Shown: positions 35,317 to 46,825 of the stretch, in pieces
Numbering within the stretch: the first letter of the stretch is position 1
How the letters are laid out: each line of letters opens with the position of its first letter
Origin: Jonquetella anthropi DSM 22815
GTDB taxonomy: Bacteria; Synergistota; Synergistia; Synergistales; Dethiosulfovibrionaceae
NCBI RefSeq assembly: GCF_000237805.1
Contig: NZ_CM001376.1
Coordinates: 248,001-312,000 of the forward strand
DNA length: 64,000 nucleotides
Reading direction: 5' to 3'
Program-made: the position numbers and the translations under genes
Notes under the pieces: generated by a model
Databases searched by the model: none
What the model was told of the DNA's origin: nothing
The model's input: the letters and a program-made list of their open reading frames with translations, nothing else

Positions 35317-35898
35317 ATGTTCAACTGGTACGCGTTTTGGGTTTACGTGATCGTCACGGCGGTTTCTCCGGGGCCCAATAACCTGCTGTCCATGTCCAAC
35401 GGCAGTCAGAAAGGGCTGGTCCGCGCCCTGCCGTTTAACTTCGGCATTGGGGCCGGGCTGACCGTCGTGATGATCGGCTGCGCCGTCTTCTGCAGCGTCC
35501 TCACGTCGGTACTTCCAAAAATCCAACTGGTTATGCGGTTCATCGGCGCGGCGTATATGCTGTACCTCGCTTGGACGACTTTTGTCGGCGACGGGAAAAT
35601 GGACGCGGAGGGCGCTGCGGGCGGCTTCCTGTCCGGCCTACTTCTCCAGTTCGTGAATCCCAAAATCTTCGTCTACGGGATCGTGTCGCTGCAGGTCTAC
35701 ATTCTGCCGACCTATGCCGGCCGGCCTTGGGCGCTTTTGGGCTTCGCGGCCCTGCTTTCGGCCGTCGGGTTCGCGTTTACCGTCCTGTGGGCGGCGTTCG
35801 GCTCGGCGTTCAGGCGGCTTTTTGCCGCTCACGCCAAGGCGGTCAACGCCGTGATGTCCCTTCTCATGATCTACTGCGCCGTTTCTCTGTTCTTTTAA
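35317..35898 (+). CDS. LysE/RhtB-family amino-acid exporter
   Basis: The 193-residue inner-membrane protein has about six hydrophobic segments and the family's N-terminal SPGPNNLLSMSNGSQKG. The central FVNPKIFVYGI is also typical. The family exports amino acids and derivatives such as lysine, threonine, homoserine or cysteine; the branch resembles EamB/RhtB proteins, but the substrate is not certain. The ATG at 35317 follows GAAGGGAGCGACTGGGG. It is transcribed alone between two hairpins. Confidence 0.9.
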   Translation: MFNWYAFWVYVIVTAVSPGPNNLLSMSNGSQKGLVRALPFNFGIGAGLTVVMIGCAVFCSVLTSVLPKIQLVMRFIGAAYMLYLAWTTFVGDGKMDAEGAAGGFLSGLLLQFVNPKIFVYGIVSLQVYILPTYAGRPWALLGFAALLSAVGFAFTVLWAAFGSAFRRLFAAHAKAVNAVMSLLMIYCAVSLFF

Positions 35899-35910
35899 AA
35901 TCTCTTGGCA

Positions 35911-35965
35911 CGAAAAAACCGGCAAGGCGGGCGCTCTTTTGAGCGTTCGCTTTGCCGGTTTTTCG
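35911..35965. terminator. Bidirectional terminator between lysE-type and MATE genes
   Basis: CGAAAAAACCGGCAA pairs with TTTGCCGGTTTTTCG in a long imperfect hairpin, with T-runs on both strands. Confidence 0.85.
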
Positions 35966-35966
35966 T

Positions 35967-37340
35967 TTACGCCTGCGCCGTTTCGGCCGGCAGGAGAGAG
36001 CGCCGGCAGTTGATGAAGTAGTACGCGCTGAAGACGGCTGACGCTAAGAGCCACGAGGCCGGGTAGACGGTTAGGATAACGTCGATGTTGTTGAACCTCT
36101 GAATGACGAAGAACACCCAAAGGAGCCGGAAACAACAGGTGCAGAGCAGGGAGATGATCATGGGCCGGAACGTGTCGCCGGTCCCGCGGATCATGCCGGA
36201 AATCAGCTCTCCGATCGAGTAGATGAAATAAAACGGGGTCATGAAGACCCGAACGAAGTACTGGGCCAAGGAGAGAACGTTCTGGTCGGGAAGGAACAGC
36301 CCTCCGAGAGGCTTGGCGAAGGTGAACAGGGCTGCGCTTAACGGCGCGAGCATGCCAAACGAGATGAAGACGCCGACTCGAAGCCCCTTGCGGATTCGGT
36401 CGAACGCGCCGGCCCCGTAGTTCTGGGCCGTGAAGGTGGAGATCGAAGCGGCTAAGGCGTCGACGGCCATCCAGATGATGAAGTCGATTTTTCCGCTGAC
36501 GCTCCACGCCGCGACGACGTCGGTGCCGAAGCTGTTGACGGCGCTCTGAAGGAAGATGTTCGTTATCGGGTACGAGAGGGACTGACAGGCCAACGGGATC
36601 CCAGTGCGGGCGATGAGCCGCAGGATCTTCCCGTGAATCCGAAGTCGGGAGAGCCTGAGCTGCCACCGGCTGTCGAGGCGCGTCAGGGCCCGAAGCACCC
36701 AGACCGACGTGAGGGCTTGGGATATAACCGTCGCTAGGGCGGCGCCGAAGACCCCGAGCCCCAATCCTGCCACGAACGCTAAGTCGAGCACGATGTTGAT
36801 CAGGCAGCTAGCGACCAAGTAGTAGAACGGCCGTCGGGAGTCGCCTAAGGCGCGGAGCACTCCGTTGCCTACGTTGTAGGTGAACGAGAAGATGAGTCCG
36901 CAGAACGTCGTTCGAACGTACGACAGGGCGTGAGGCTGCATCTCAAGCGGGACATTCATCGCCCGGATCATCGTCGGGGTCAGCAGGTAGGCGATCGCCG
37001 ACAGGATGACGCTCATGATCAGCGAAGCGGCAAGCGTGGAGTGAATGGCTTGGGACAGCCGCCCATACCGGCTGGCTCCGAACGCTTGGGCGATGACGAT
37101 GCCGCCGCCGGCCGACAGGCCGAGGAACAGGATGATCGGCAGCCGAGTGAAGCTGGCCGTGGCGTCCAGCGCGCCAAAAGCGACCTTGCCGGCGAACTGT
37201 CCCACGATGACCGCGTCGGTCATTTGGTACAGCTGCTGAAAGAACGCGCCGCAGAAAATTGGAAGGAAAAATCGGAACAGGTGACGGCTGATGCTTCCTT
37301 GGGTCATCGCCGTCTCGTACGATTTCGCGTTGGATGTCAC
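35967..37340 (-). CDS. MATE-family multidrug efflux transporter
   Basis: The 457-residue protein has twelve predicted membrane segments in two similar halves. The N-terminal FFQQLYQMTDAVIVGQFAG and the internal FLQSAVNSFGTDVVAAWSVSGK are family hallmarks. MATE proteins export cationic drugs and metabolites in exchange for H+ or Na+. It ends with a short cytoplasmic tail. The ATG at 37340 follows AGGACCGCC. It stands alone on the minus strand next to the convergent exporter; no regulator is adjacent. Confidence 0.92.
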   Translation of the reverse strand: MTSNAKSYETAMTQGSISRHLFRFFLPIFCGAFFQQLYQMTDAVIVGQFAGKVAFGALDATASFTRLPIILFLGLSAGGGIVIAQAFGASRYGRLSQAIHSTLAASLIMSVILSAIAYLLTPTMIRAMNVPLEMQPHALSYVRTTFCGLIFSFTYNVGNGVLRALGDSRRPFYYLVASCLINIVLDLAFVAGLGLGVFGAALATVISQALTSVWVLRALTRLDSRWQLRLSRLRIHGKILRLIARTGIPLACQSLSYPITNIFLQSAVNSFGTDVVAAWSVSGKIDFIIWMAVDALAASISTFTAQNYGAGAFDRIRKGLRVGVFISFGMLAPLSAALFTFAKPLGGLFLPDQNVLSLAQYFVRVFMTPFYFIYSIGELISGMIRGTGDTFRPMIISLLCTCCFRLLWVFFVIQRFNNIDVILTVYPASWLLASAVFSAYYFINCRRSLLPAETAQA

Positions 37341-37505
37341 AGGCGGTCCTTCTTTCTCAAGCTCCGAGGGGACTTCGCCGCCGGGGAAATTATTTTTCAG
37401 GGCGATAATGTTTTATTGTAGCATAATTTAAAAATTCTCTGCCGATTCTGGCGTAAAACGGCTCCGCGGCAGATGGAATCGAGGGATGAGCGGTTGGGTC
37501 TGTTC

Positions 37506-37534
37506 TTGTCAGAGAGCGCGCTCTCCACTATAAT
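37506..37534 (+). promoter_or_regulatory. Promoter of hppA
   Basis: TTGTCA (37506-37511), 17 bases, then a perfect TATAAT (37529-37534), about 77 bases ahead of the start codon. Confidence 0.75.
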
Positions 37535-37617
37535 GACGTTACTCAGCGCCGCTTCGCGGCCGAGGGGCAATCACCCGCGCTGCGGTGGCGCGCGACCATT
37601 TTGAGGAGGTCTCCGTT

Positions 37618-39576
37618 ATGTGGCTCATCTTGTTGGTCATTTTCGTCATCGGTCTGTTGGCCTTGTGGTACGCCTACAGAACGTACGGTTGGGTTATGGC
37701 ATTTCAGGTTGATAACCCGCGAGTGAAGGATCTTTCCGAGATTATCCATAAGGGCGCTATGGCGTTTCTGGATAGGGAGTACCGCTGGCTGGCGCCGTTC
37801 GTGCTCGTCGTGGCAATCCTTTTGATCTGGAAACTGACCCTAGCGACGGCCCTTTCGTTCGTCTTGGGCGCTATTTGCAGCGCTGCCTCCGGCTACTTCG
37901 GTATGCAGGTGGCGACCCGCGCCAACGGGCGCACGTCCTTTGCGGCGACTCAGGGGATGAATCAGGCCCTGCAGGTGGCCTTCAAGGGGGGCTCGGTCAT
38001 GGGCATGACCGTCGTGGGCGTCGGCGTGCTGGGCGTTGTGCTCTGCTACGTCATCTTCCCCGACCCGGCAATCATTACCGGCTTCGGTTTCGGCGCGAGC
38101 TCCATCGCCCTGTTCGCCCGTGTGGGCGGAGGCATCTACACGAAGGCTGCCGACGTGGGCGCTGACTTGGTGGGTAAGGTTGAAGCGGGCATTCCTGAGG
38201 ACGACCCGCGCAACCCGGCGACCATCGCTGACAACGTCGGCGACAACGTTGGCGATATTGCCGGTATGGGCGCTGACCTGTTCGAGAGCTATGTCAACTC
38301 GATTATCGCCGCGATGGCTGTGGGCGCTGTGTTCCATGGTCAGGCTGGACTTCTATTCCCGCTCGTTCTAGCCGCGCTGGGCATCGTGGCGGCCATCATC
38401 GGCACGCTGGTTGTTCGGGTCCGCGAGGGTGGCAATCCTCAAAAGGCCCTGCGTTACGCCACGTTCCTGACCGGCGCCGTAGTTATTCTGGGAGCCCTGC
38501 TCCTGTGCCGGTACATGCTCGGCTCGATGAACATCTTCTACGCCGTCGTGAGCGGCGTGGTGGTGGGTGTTCTGATTGGCTGGGTCACCGAGGTTTACAC
38601 GTCCGCTGACTATCGGTTCGTGAAGAACGTTGCCAATGCGACGGAGACCGGCCCGGCGACGACGATTTTGAGCGGCATCGCGCTTGGCATGAACTCGGCG
38701 GTTGTTCCTGTCATCATGATCTGCGCTGCGACGCTGATCAGCTACTACTTCGGCGGCATGTACGGCATCGCCTGCTCGGCGGTGGGCATGCTGTCCATCA
38801 CCGGCATCACGCTGAGCGTCGACGCCTATGGCCCGATCGCCGACAACGCCGGCGGCATCGCCGAGATGGCCGAACTGCCGCACCACGTGCGGGAGATCAC
38901 CGACCATCTGGACTCGGTGGGCAACACGACGGCGGCCATGGGCAAGGGGCTTGCCATCGGCTCGGCGGCTCTGACGGCTCTGTCCCTGTTCTCCGCCTAT
39001 GCGGCGTCTGTGGGGCTCAAGAGCATCAACTTGGTTGACCCGTACGTCATGGTGGGCCTGTTCATCGGCGGCGTCCTGCCGTTCCTGTTCAGCGCTCTGA
39101 CCATTGAGGCGGTCGGACGGGCCGCTCAGGCCATGATCGAAGAAGTTCGCCGCCAGTTCCGGGAAATCCCCGGCATCATGGAAGGCACCGGCCGGCCGGA
39201 ATACGAGAAGTGCGTCGCTATTTCGACGGGCGCGGCCCTGCACGAGATGATCATCCCTGGCCTGATGGCCATCATCGTTCCGATCCTCGTGGGCCTGTTC
39301 CTTGGCGCCGAGGCTCTGGGCGGACTTCTGGGCGGCTCGATCGTCACCGGCGTCATGCTGGCCGTGTTCATGGCCAACGCCGGCGGCGCGTGGGACAACG
39401 CCAAAAAGTACATCGAGACCGGCACGCACGGCGGCAAGGGTTCTCCTCAGCACGCGGCGGCAGTCGTGGGCGACACGGTCGGCGATCCGTTCAAGGATAC
39501 GTCAGGCCCGAGCCTGAACATTCTCATCAAGCTGATGAGCGTGGTCGCGCTGGTTCTGGCTCCGCTGTTCTCCTAA
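37618..39576 (+). CDS. hppA: Membrane-bound ion-pumping pyrophosphatase, K+-dependent type
   Basis: The 652-residue protein of about 16 membrane helices couples pyrophosphate hydrolysis to H+ or Na+ transport. The pyrophosphate site is seen as [11 protein letters not shown] and [19 protein letters not shown], with matching C-terminal motifs ([28 protein letters not shown]). The segment [10 protein letters not shown] has Ala where K+-independent enzymes carry Lys, so it belongs to the K+-dependent class, which includes both H+ and Na+ pumps. The ATG at 37618 follows GAGGAGG. It has its own promoter and terminator. It would conserve energy from biosynthetic pyrophosphate in a fermenting anaerobe. 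Confidence 0.96.
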   Translation: MWLILLVIFVIGLLALWYAYRTYGWVMAFQVDNPRVKDLSEIIHKGAMAFLDREYRWLAPFVLVVAILLIWKLTLATALSFVLGAICSAASGYFGMQVATRANGRTSFAATQGMNQALQVAFKGGSVMGMTVVGVGVLGVVLCYVIFPDPAIITGFGFGASSIALFARVGGGIYTKAADVGADLVGKVEAGIPEDDPRNPATIADNVGDNVGDIAGMGADLFESYVNSIIAAMAVGAVFHGQAGLLFPLVLAALGIVAAIIGTLVVRVREGGNPQKALRYATFLTGAVVILGALLLCRYMLGSMNIFYAVVSGVVVGVLIGWVTEVYTSADYRFVKNVANATETGPATTILSGIALGMNSAVVPVIMICAATLISYYFGGMYGIACSAVGMLSITGITLSVDAYGPIADNAGGIAEMAELPHHVREITDHLDSVGNTTAAMGKGLAIGSAALTALSLFSAYAASVGLKSINLVDPYVMVGLFIGGVLPFLFSALTIEAVGRAAQAMIEEVRRQFREIPGIMEGTGRPEYEKCVAISTGAALHEMIIPGLMAIIVPILVGLFLGAEALGGLLGGSIVTGVMLAVFMANAGGAWDNAKKYIETGTHGGKGSPQHAAAVVGDTVGDPFKDTSGPSLNILIKLMSVVALVLAPLFS

Positions 39577-39649
39577 AAAAGAGGATCCGGCCGGCGGAAG
39601 GTTTTACCCGCTCCGGCTCGACAGGCAGAAAGGGCAACATTAGAATTGA

Positions 39650-39681
39650 TGGGAGAGAGGGGAGCCTCTCTCCCATTTTTT
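39650..39681 (+). terminator. Terminator of hppA
   Basis: TGGGAGAGAGG pairs with CCTCTCTCCCA and is followed by TTTTTTG. Confidence 0.9.
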
Positions 39682-39706
39682 GTCCTGAGACGAAAGGGGG
39701 CATCTG

Positions 39707-41443
39707 ATGTCAGATCCGATTGTCGACCAAATCAAAGCAGCGCTGGACGTGGTCGAGGTCATCGGCGAGTCGGTTCGGCTGACGAAAAAAGGACGGAACT
39801 ACACCGGACTGTGCCCGTTTCACGACGAGAAGACGCCTTCCTTCATGGTGTCCCAAGAGCGGCAGAGCTGGCACTGCTTTGGCTGCGGCAAGGGCGGCGA
39901 CCTGTTCAGCTTCGTCATGCTCAAAGATGGCCTGTCGTTTCCCGAGGCGCTGGAGTACCTGGCCGCTCGGGCTGGAATCGATCTGCCCCGGCAGGGTCGG
40001 CGGCAGGTCAGCAAGGACTTGTTTGCCCTGATGGAAGAAGCTGTGTCCTTTTACCGGCAGGAGCTCCGCGGCCCCGGCGGCGCGGCGGCTCGGGCGTACC
40101 TTGAGCGGCGCAACGTCTCGCCCGAAGCGGCGGCTGCGTTTGAACTGGGCTGGGCGCCCAACGCGTGGCAGTCCCTCTCAGATCAGCTGAAGCGGGGCGG
40201 CGCGTCGGAAGCGTCGCTTCTCAAGGCCGGGCTGGTCATTCAGGGGAACCGGGGAAACTGTTATGATCGATTTCGCGGACGAGTGATATTCCCGATACGA
40301 AACGTTCCCAGCCGGGTCGTCGCGCTGGGCGGCCGGCTGATTGACGGCGAGGGAGCGAAGTACCTTAACAGCCCGGAAGGCGAGCTTTACTCGAAAAAGA
40401 ACAACCTGTACCTGCTCGACCGGGCCAAAGAGAGCATTCGCGAGAAAGGCCGCTCCATTCTTGTGGAAGGGTACATGGACGCGCTGCGGCTTCACCTGTG
40501 CGGCTGGGCCGAAGGCGTGGCGTCGCTCGGGACGGCCCTCACGGAAGAGCAGGCGGCCCTGTTGAGACGATTTGCCGACAAGTGTTACATCTGCTATGAC
40601 AGCGACCTCGCCGGCCAGACTGCCACCCTTCGGGGAATGTACCTGCTGGCGTCAGAAGGGCTGACCGTCTACGTGGTGACTTTGCCGGAAGGGAAGGACC
40701 CGGACGAGCTGTTGCAGATGCCCGGCGGGCCGGAATCGTTCACGAAAGCGTTGGACGGCGCCCTGCCGCTGGTGAGTCACCATATCAAGCTGTTTCGGGC
40801 CCAGGCCGAGCAGGACGGCGTCACCAAGGCAAGCCGAGACCTTCTCGAAAGCCTGTCGGTCCTGTCGTCGCTTGACCTGTCGCCGCACCGGGCGGAGCTG
40901 TGTCAAGCTCTGGGGCTGACCGACTACCAGCTGAGGCAGGAGCTGGAACGGTTCCGCCGTCCAGTCCGAGCTGACGTCAAGCGGTCTGAGACCGCCGCGC
41001 CTCAGAGTAAGACCTCGCAGAGGGATAAAATGTTTCACGAGAGCGAGGCCTGCATGACCTATCTTCTCTGGTCCCAAAAGGGCCTGCGTGGTGGGCGCGA
41101 GGCGCTCCAAGTGCCTAGGCTGCTCGAGACGCCCCTTTTGCAGGACATCGCGGCGGCCCTGCTCAGCGGCTCAGATCCGGGAGAGCTTGAAAGCCGTTGG
41201 CTTCAGCTGGGCGAAACGGCCCAAAAAGAAGCCCTGACGGAAGGGGAGTACAGCATTTCCCGCTTCGGCTCGACGGCGGAGGAACAGTGGAACGTGCTGC
41301 TTTCGGCGCTGCTCAGGCGGGCGACCGAGCGCCGATACGCGGCGCTGAAGGAAAAAATTCTGCGGGGCGAGGCGACCGAAGAGGAAGTCGCCCAATGGGG
41401 AAGCCTGAGCCGAGAGCTGAAATGCTCGGCGAAGGGGAGTTAA
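39707..41443 (+). CDS. dnaG: DNA primase
   Basis: The 578-residue replication primase makes RNA primers for DnaB-driven forks. The N-terminal CHC2-type zinc ribbon has C36, H39, C57 and C60 (CPFHDEKTPSF, HCFGCGKGGD). The catalytic TOPRIM core follows (SILVEGYMDALRLH, then CYDSDLAGQ). The C-terminal helicase-binding part is present but diverged, with no clear motif. The ATG at 39707 follows GAAAGGGGGC. The usual rpoD neighbour is not here; an S4-domain gene follows with its own -10. Confidence 0.96.
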   Translation: MSDPIVDQIKAALDVVEVIGESVRLTKKGRNYTGLCPFHDEKTPSFMVSQERQSWHCFGCGKGGDLFSFVMLKDGLSFPEALEYLAARAGIDLPRQGRRQVSKDLFALMEEAVSFYRQELRGPGGAAARAYLERRNVSPEAAAAFELGWAPNAWQSLSDQLKRGGASEASLLKAGLVIQGNRGNCYDRFRGRVIFPIRNVPSRVVALGGRLIDGEGAKYLNSPEGELYSKKNNLYLLDRAKESIREKGRSILVEGYMDALRLHLCGWAEGVASLGTALTEEQAALLRRFADKCYICYDSDLAGQTATLRGMYLLASEGLTVYVVTLPEGKDPDELLQMPGGPESFTKALDGALPLVSHHIKLFRAQAEQDGVTKASRDLLESLSVLSSLDLSPHRAELCQALGLTDYQLRQELERFRRPVRADVKRSETAAPQSKTSQRDKMFHESEACMTYLLWSQKGLRGGREALQVPRLLETPLLQDIAAALLSGSDPGELESRWLQLGETAQKEALTEGEYSISRFGSTAEEQWNVLLSALLRRATERRYAALKEKILRGEATEEEVAQWGSLSRELKCSAKGS

Positions 41444-41470
41444 TCCCTGTTTCCTTCATTTACAATAAGG

Positions 41471-41476
41471 TATAAT
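41471..41476 (+). promoter_or_regulatory. Promoter -10 ahead of the S4-domain gene and eno
   Basis: A perfect TATAAT, 36 bases ahead of the start codon; no good -35 was found. Confidence 0.5.
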
Positions 41477-41511
41477 CAACCAAGCTACTTTAACAATAGC
41501 GAGGAGAGACT

Positions 41512-43100
<1,589 letters not shown>

Positions 43101-43144
43101 TCCCTGCAGCTTTGTGTGAGCAGTTTGACGAGAGGAAGACTGAA

Positions 43145-43852
43145 ATGATCGAACGGACGGCTCGCCCTATTCCGCTGAAAAAAAACGAGATTACCGACCG
43201 GACAGTTGGGCGTCTGGTGGCGTACCGGAGGCTCCTGCAAGGACTTGAAGAAGCCGGCGCGGCGCTGATCTCTTCAAAGATGATCGGCGACATGCTGGGA
43301 ATCAAGTCGAGCCAAGTGCGCAAAGACTTGTCCTATTTGGGCGAGTTCGGCAAGCGCGGCGTCGGTTACAGCGTTCCCAGACTGCTGAACGACCTGTCGT
43401 CAATATTGGCGCCGTTTGCCCGGTGGCGAATTGGGCTCGTCGGCTTGGGGCGCTTGGGCGAAGCCCTTTTAGGGCACAGCGCGTTCAGGAGCGACGACTA
43501 TGAGATCGTCGCGGCGTTCGACGTCGACGGGGCAAAAATCGGCCGGTCCTTTGCCGGTTGGAAGTGCTACTCGATGACGGGAATCAGCGAGACGATACGG
43601 GAGCTGGGAATATCGGTCTTGATGATCACCACCCCGGCGGCCGCCTCTCAGTCGGCTGTCGACGCGGCGCTGGCTGGTGGGCACATTAAGGGGATACTCA
43701 ACTTCAGCCCCGTCTCTTTAACCGTCCCACAAGGCGTCGAGGTCAACGACGTGGATATTTCAGTCGAGCTGGAAAAACTTCTGTTCAGGCTCAAGTTCAA
43801 CGACCAGCAGAGAAAGGTGTCCGCCGGTCTGGAAACCAATATGGTACAATAG
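43145..43852 (+). CDS. rex: Redox-sensing transcriptional repressor Rex
   Basis: The 235-residue repressor senses the NADH/NAD+ ratio and controls fermentation and respiration genes. The N-terminal winged helix (SSKMIGDMLGIKSSQVRKD, LSYLGEFGKRGVGY) precedes a Rossmann NADH domain (VGLGRLGEALL, ILNFSPV). The ATG at 43145 follows GAGAGGAAG; an upstream in-frame start at 43112 has no site. Rex operators were not searched for systematically, though dehydrogenase genes in this window are candidates. Confidence 0.96.
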   Translation: MIERTARPIPLKKNEITDRTVGRLVAYRRLLQGLEEAGAALISSKMIGDMLGIKSSQVRKDLSYLGEFGKRGVGYSVPRLLNDLSSILAPFARWRIGLVGLGRLGEALLGHSAFRSDDYEIVAAFDVDGAKIGRSFAGWKCYSMTGISETIRELGISVLMITTPAAASQSAVDAALAGGHIKGILNFSPVSLTVPQGVEVNDVDISVELEKLLFRLKFNDQQRKVSAGLETNMVQ

Positions 43853-43893
43853 TCCATATCTTTAGACACAGTTTTTTGGAGGAGGCGTTGCAG

Positions 43894-44259
43894 TTGCAGC
43901 AGCAGGGACAGATGATGCAGTCCGTCATCATGATCGTGGTAATGATCGCCATTTTCTACTTTCTTCTCATTCGTCCGCAGAAGAAGCGCCAGAAGAAGCA
44001 CGACGAGATGCTTCAGTCGATCAAGCGCGGCGACGTGGTCATCACGGCCGGCGGCTTCTGGGGAACGGTTCGTGACTTCAAGGACGACAGCCTGATCATC
44101 GAGATCGCCTCAGGCGTCAAGGCGAAGGTCATGAAGAGCTCCATTTCCGCTCGGGTGAACGAAGTTTCCTCGTCCGCGGAGGAAAAGCCGGCAGAACAGA
44201 AGCCGGCCGAGGAGCCGAAGGCAGCGGAAGAAACGGCAGAGGATAAAAAGACCGACTGA
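43894..44259 (+). CDS. yajC: Preprotein translocase subunit YajC
   Basis: The roughly 121-residue single-pass membrane protein has a hydrophobic segment (SVIMIVVMIAIFYFLLI), RPQKKRQKKHDEML and the GDVVITAGGFWGTV fold usual for YajC. It works with SecD and SecF at the SecYEG channel. The tail from residue 85 or so is an E/K/P/A-rich low-complexity extension. I choose TTG 43894, 8 bases after GGAGGAGG; TTG 43888 is also possible. It lies directly upstream of secD-secF, the standard order. Confidence 0.93.
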   Translation: MQQQGQMMQSVIMIVVMIAIFYFLLIRPQKKRQKKHDEMLQSIKRGDVVITAGGFWGTVRDFKDDSLIIEIASGVKAKVMKSSISARVNEVSSSAEEKPAEQKPAEEPKAAEETAEDKKTD

Positions 44260-44359
44260 CGTTTTGGGGACTGAGCGACTGGGGGATCCCGTCGCTCTTT
44301 TTGTGTGACTCGCTCCGGCGAGTTCGTCTGTACATTGTCCCTTCAGGAGGAGTTTATAT

Positions 44360-45766
44360 ATGCAGAAAAAAGATCGCTGGCGCCTGATCTTTGTGCTCGT
44401 TGTTCTGGCCGTGGCCGCGTACTTCGTGTTCCCCCTCCGCGGTCGGATCAAACTGGGCCTTGACCTATCAGGCGGCGTAAATATCGTTTTGAAGGCAGTT
44501 CCTCAGCCCGGCACGGAGCTGGGAACAGATTCAATCGACCGTCTGCTCGTTGTCCTGCGCAACCGAATCGACCAGTACGGCGTGACCGAGCCGCTGATGC
44601 AGCGGCAGGGAGCCGATCGGGTCGTCGTCGAGCTGCCGGGCGTGGATAACCCGGAGGCGGCACTGAACCTTATCGGCAAGACGGCCCTGCTGGAATTTCG
44701 GCAGGTCATCGACAGCACCCGCCCTCTTCCCCCGCAGGCAAAACGGGAGAACTACGACTCTGATGCGGAGTTCCAAGAGGCTGTAGCTCGCTGGAACGCC
44801 TACCGGGACCAGCAGGAAGCCCTGAAGGCGTCCATGGAGGCCAAGGCTAAGAGCGAAGGCGGCAACTCGATTGCCACCGACGAGGACGGAGCTATCTATC
44901 AGCTCGGCGCTACTTACTTAACGGGCAAGGACCTGAAGAACGCCGGCGTGGATTACGACAGCTTGGGCCGTCCCGTGGTGTCGCTGGAGTTCAACGACAA
45001 GGGCACTGACCTGTTTGACAAGGCTACGGCCGACAACGTGGGCAAGCAGATTGCCATGGTTCTGGACGGTCGGGTCATCTCGGCGCCTCGGGTCAACGAG
45101 CGCATTTCCGGCGGCCGGGCTCAGATCTCCGGGCGCTTTACCCCTGATGACGCCCGCGGCTTGGCAATCATGCTGCGCGCCGGCGCCCTGCCGGTTGGCG
45201 TCGAAGTCCTTGAGAACCGTTCAGTCGGCCCGTCCTTGGGTAGCGACTCGATCCGCGACGGCCAGTTCGCCGGGCTGGTGGGCATCGCCGCCGTGTTCAT
45301 CTACATGATCGTCTTTTACCGCGTGCTCGGCGTGACGGCAGACATCTCGCTCTGCACAACCATGCTGCTGCTGTTCGCCATGCTCATCGGCTTTAAGGCC
45401 ACCTTGACGCTGCCGGGCGTGGCGGGGATCGTGCTCACCGTCGGGATGGCGGTTGACAGCAACATCCTGATCTTTGAGCGAATGAAGGAAGAGACGGCGC
45501 TTGGCCGTTCGCTTCACGCCGTCATTACCGCCGGGTTCAGCAAGGCCCTGTCCACGATTCTCGACGCGAACATCACCACGGTCATCGCCGCGGCGGTCCT
45601 GTTCCACTACGGCAGCGGGCCCCTTCGGGGCTTTGCCCTGACCCTGACCATCGGTATTGTGGCCAGCCTGTTCAGCGCGCTGGGCGTGAACCGAGTGCTG
45701 CTTCAACTGATGGTGGATTACACCAAGTTGCCCATCATTGGGCGGCGGAAGGAGGTCAACGCATGA
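44360..45766 (+). CDS. secD: Protein translocase subunit SecD
   Basis: The 468-residue inner-membrane protein uses the proton or sodium gradient to help proteins out after SecA. It has one N-terminal membrane helix, a large periplasmic P1 region (LGLDLSGGVNIVLKA, LRNRIDQYGVTEP, VVELPGV) and five C-terminal helices with the conserved TLPGVAGIVLTVGMAVDSN and NITTVIAA. The ATG follows AGGAGG. Its stop overlaps the secF start as ATGA, so the two are produced in step. Confidence 0.97.
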   Translation: MQKKDRWRLIFVLVVLAVAAYFVFPLRGRIKLGLDLSGGVNIVLKAVPQPGTELGTDSIDRLLVVLRNRIDQYGVTEPLMQRQGADRVVVELPGVDNPEAALNLIGKTALLEFRQVIDSTRPLPPQAKRENYDSDAEFQEAVARWNAYRDQQEALKASMEAKAKSEGGNSIATDEDGAIYQLGATYLTGKDLKNAGVDYDSLGRPVVSLEFNDKGTDLFDKATADNVGKQIAMVLDGRVISAPRVNERISGGRAQISGRFTPDDARGLAIMLRAGALPVGVEVLENRSVGPSLGSDSIRDGQFAGLVGIAAVFIYMIVFYRVLGVTADISLCTTMLLLFAMLIGFKATLTLPGVAGIVLTVGMAVDSNILIFERMKEETALGRSLHAVITAGFSKALSTILDANITTVIAAAVLFHYGSGPLRGFALTLTIGIVASLFSALGVNRVLLQLMVDYTKLPIIGRRKEVNA

Positions 45767-46656
45767 AAAAGCCGTTTGCCTTCCCGTTCATGAAGTACCG
45801 CAAGTTCTTTATCGCTCTCGCCTGCGTGATGGCGGTCACCGGAGCGCTGCTCGTCCTGTGTATCGGCTTCAACAAGGGCATTGACTTCACCGGCGGCAAC
45901 CTGCTTCAAGTGGAATTTTCCGACCCGATTTCGGTCGGGGCGGTTCGGGCAGAGCTGGCAAAGGAAGGTTATGCTCGGGCGACCATTCAGGCGTTCAGCG
46001 ACCGGGGCGTGAATATTCGCTTTCAGGGCACCGAAGAGGGGGCTGACGATCAGGCCCTTCGTGACAGCCTGATGGCCGCGCTGGACAAAATCCAGGCGGG
46101 CAAAGTGAAACTGCTCAGCTTTGAGATGGTCGGTCCCACCGTCGGCGGAGAGCTGACCCATCAGGCGGTTCTGGCGACGACGTTGGCGCTGATCGGCATT
46201 CTGATTTACGTCGCGTTCCGGTTCCAGTTCCGTTTCGCCGTCGTCAGCGTCCTCGCCCTAGTTCACGATACCATGATCGTCTTAGGATTCTTCTGTTTGT
46301 TTCATCGGGAGATCGCGATGCCGTTTATCGCAGCCATTCTCACCACGGTTGGCTACTCGCTGAACGACACGATCGTTATCATGGACCGGGTCAGAGAGAA
46401 CTGGAAGCAGCGACGGACGATCGGCATGGCGGCACTGATGGACAACTCGATCAACCAGACCTTGGGGCGGACGGTCAACACGACGGTTACCACTTTCATG
46501 CCGGTTCTGGCGTTCTACCTGCTGGGCGGTCCGGTGCTCGCCAACTTCTCGTTGGCCCTGATGATCGGCATCATCGCCGGTACGTTCAGCTCGCTGTGCT
46601 TCACCACGTCGGCGCTGGTCTTCTGGTACGACAAGTACCCGGTGAAAGATAGTTAG
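45763..46656 (+). CDS. secF: Protein translocase subunit SecF
   Basis: The 297-residue partner of SecD has an N-terminal helix, a short periplasmic loop (NKGIDFTGGNLLQVEF) and five further helices with IAAILTTVGYSLNDTIVI and the ending LCFTTSALVFWYDKY. Length and topology are normal. It ends the yajC-secD-secF operon with a strong terminator. Confidence 0.97.
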   Translation: MKKPFAFPFMKYRKFFIALACVMAVTGALLVLCIGFNKGIDFTGGNLLQVEFSDPISVGAVRAELAKEGYARATIQAFSDRGVNIRFQGTEEGADDQALRDSLMAALDKIQAGKVKLLSFEMVGPTVGGELTHQAVLATTLALIGILIYVAFRFQFRFAVVSVLALVHDTMIVLGFFCLFHREIAMPFIAAILTTVGYSLNDTIVIMDRVRENWKQRRTIGMAALMDNSINQTLGRTVNTTVTTFMPVLAFYLLGGPVLANFSLALMIGIIAGTFSSLCFTTSALVFWYDKYPVKDS

Positions 46657-46663
46657 CGCGCTC

Positions 46664-46694
46664 AGGCCGCCCTCGTCCGAGGGCGGCCTTTTTG
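46664..46694 (+). terminator. Terminator of the sec operon
   Basis: AGGCCGCCCTCG pairs with CGAGGGCGGCCT and is followed by TTTTTG. Confidence 0.92.
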
Positions 46695-46766
46695 TTTCCC
46701 TCTGCGGTGTCTTTGTCTTCGCGGGACGGCGACGTTCCGCTGGGTGGACGTCTGGGGCCGGTTTGG

Positions 46767-46772
46767 TATAAT
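46767..46772 (+). promoter_or_regulatory. tRNA-Leu promoter -10
   Basis: TATAAT about 54 bases upstream of the mature tRNA; a poor -35 (TGGACG) lies 16 bases further up. Confidence 0.5.
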
Positions 46773-46825
46773 ACTTCTTGTCGAAAGTCCTCGGACGGAT
46801 GGGCCGGGCTGGCTTTCGACGATCA

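Noticed and set aside
38368-39453. 361-codon minus-strand frame inside hppA
   Set aside because: Composition (R, H, D, A repeats) shows an antisense shadow of the pyrophosphatase.
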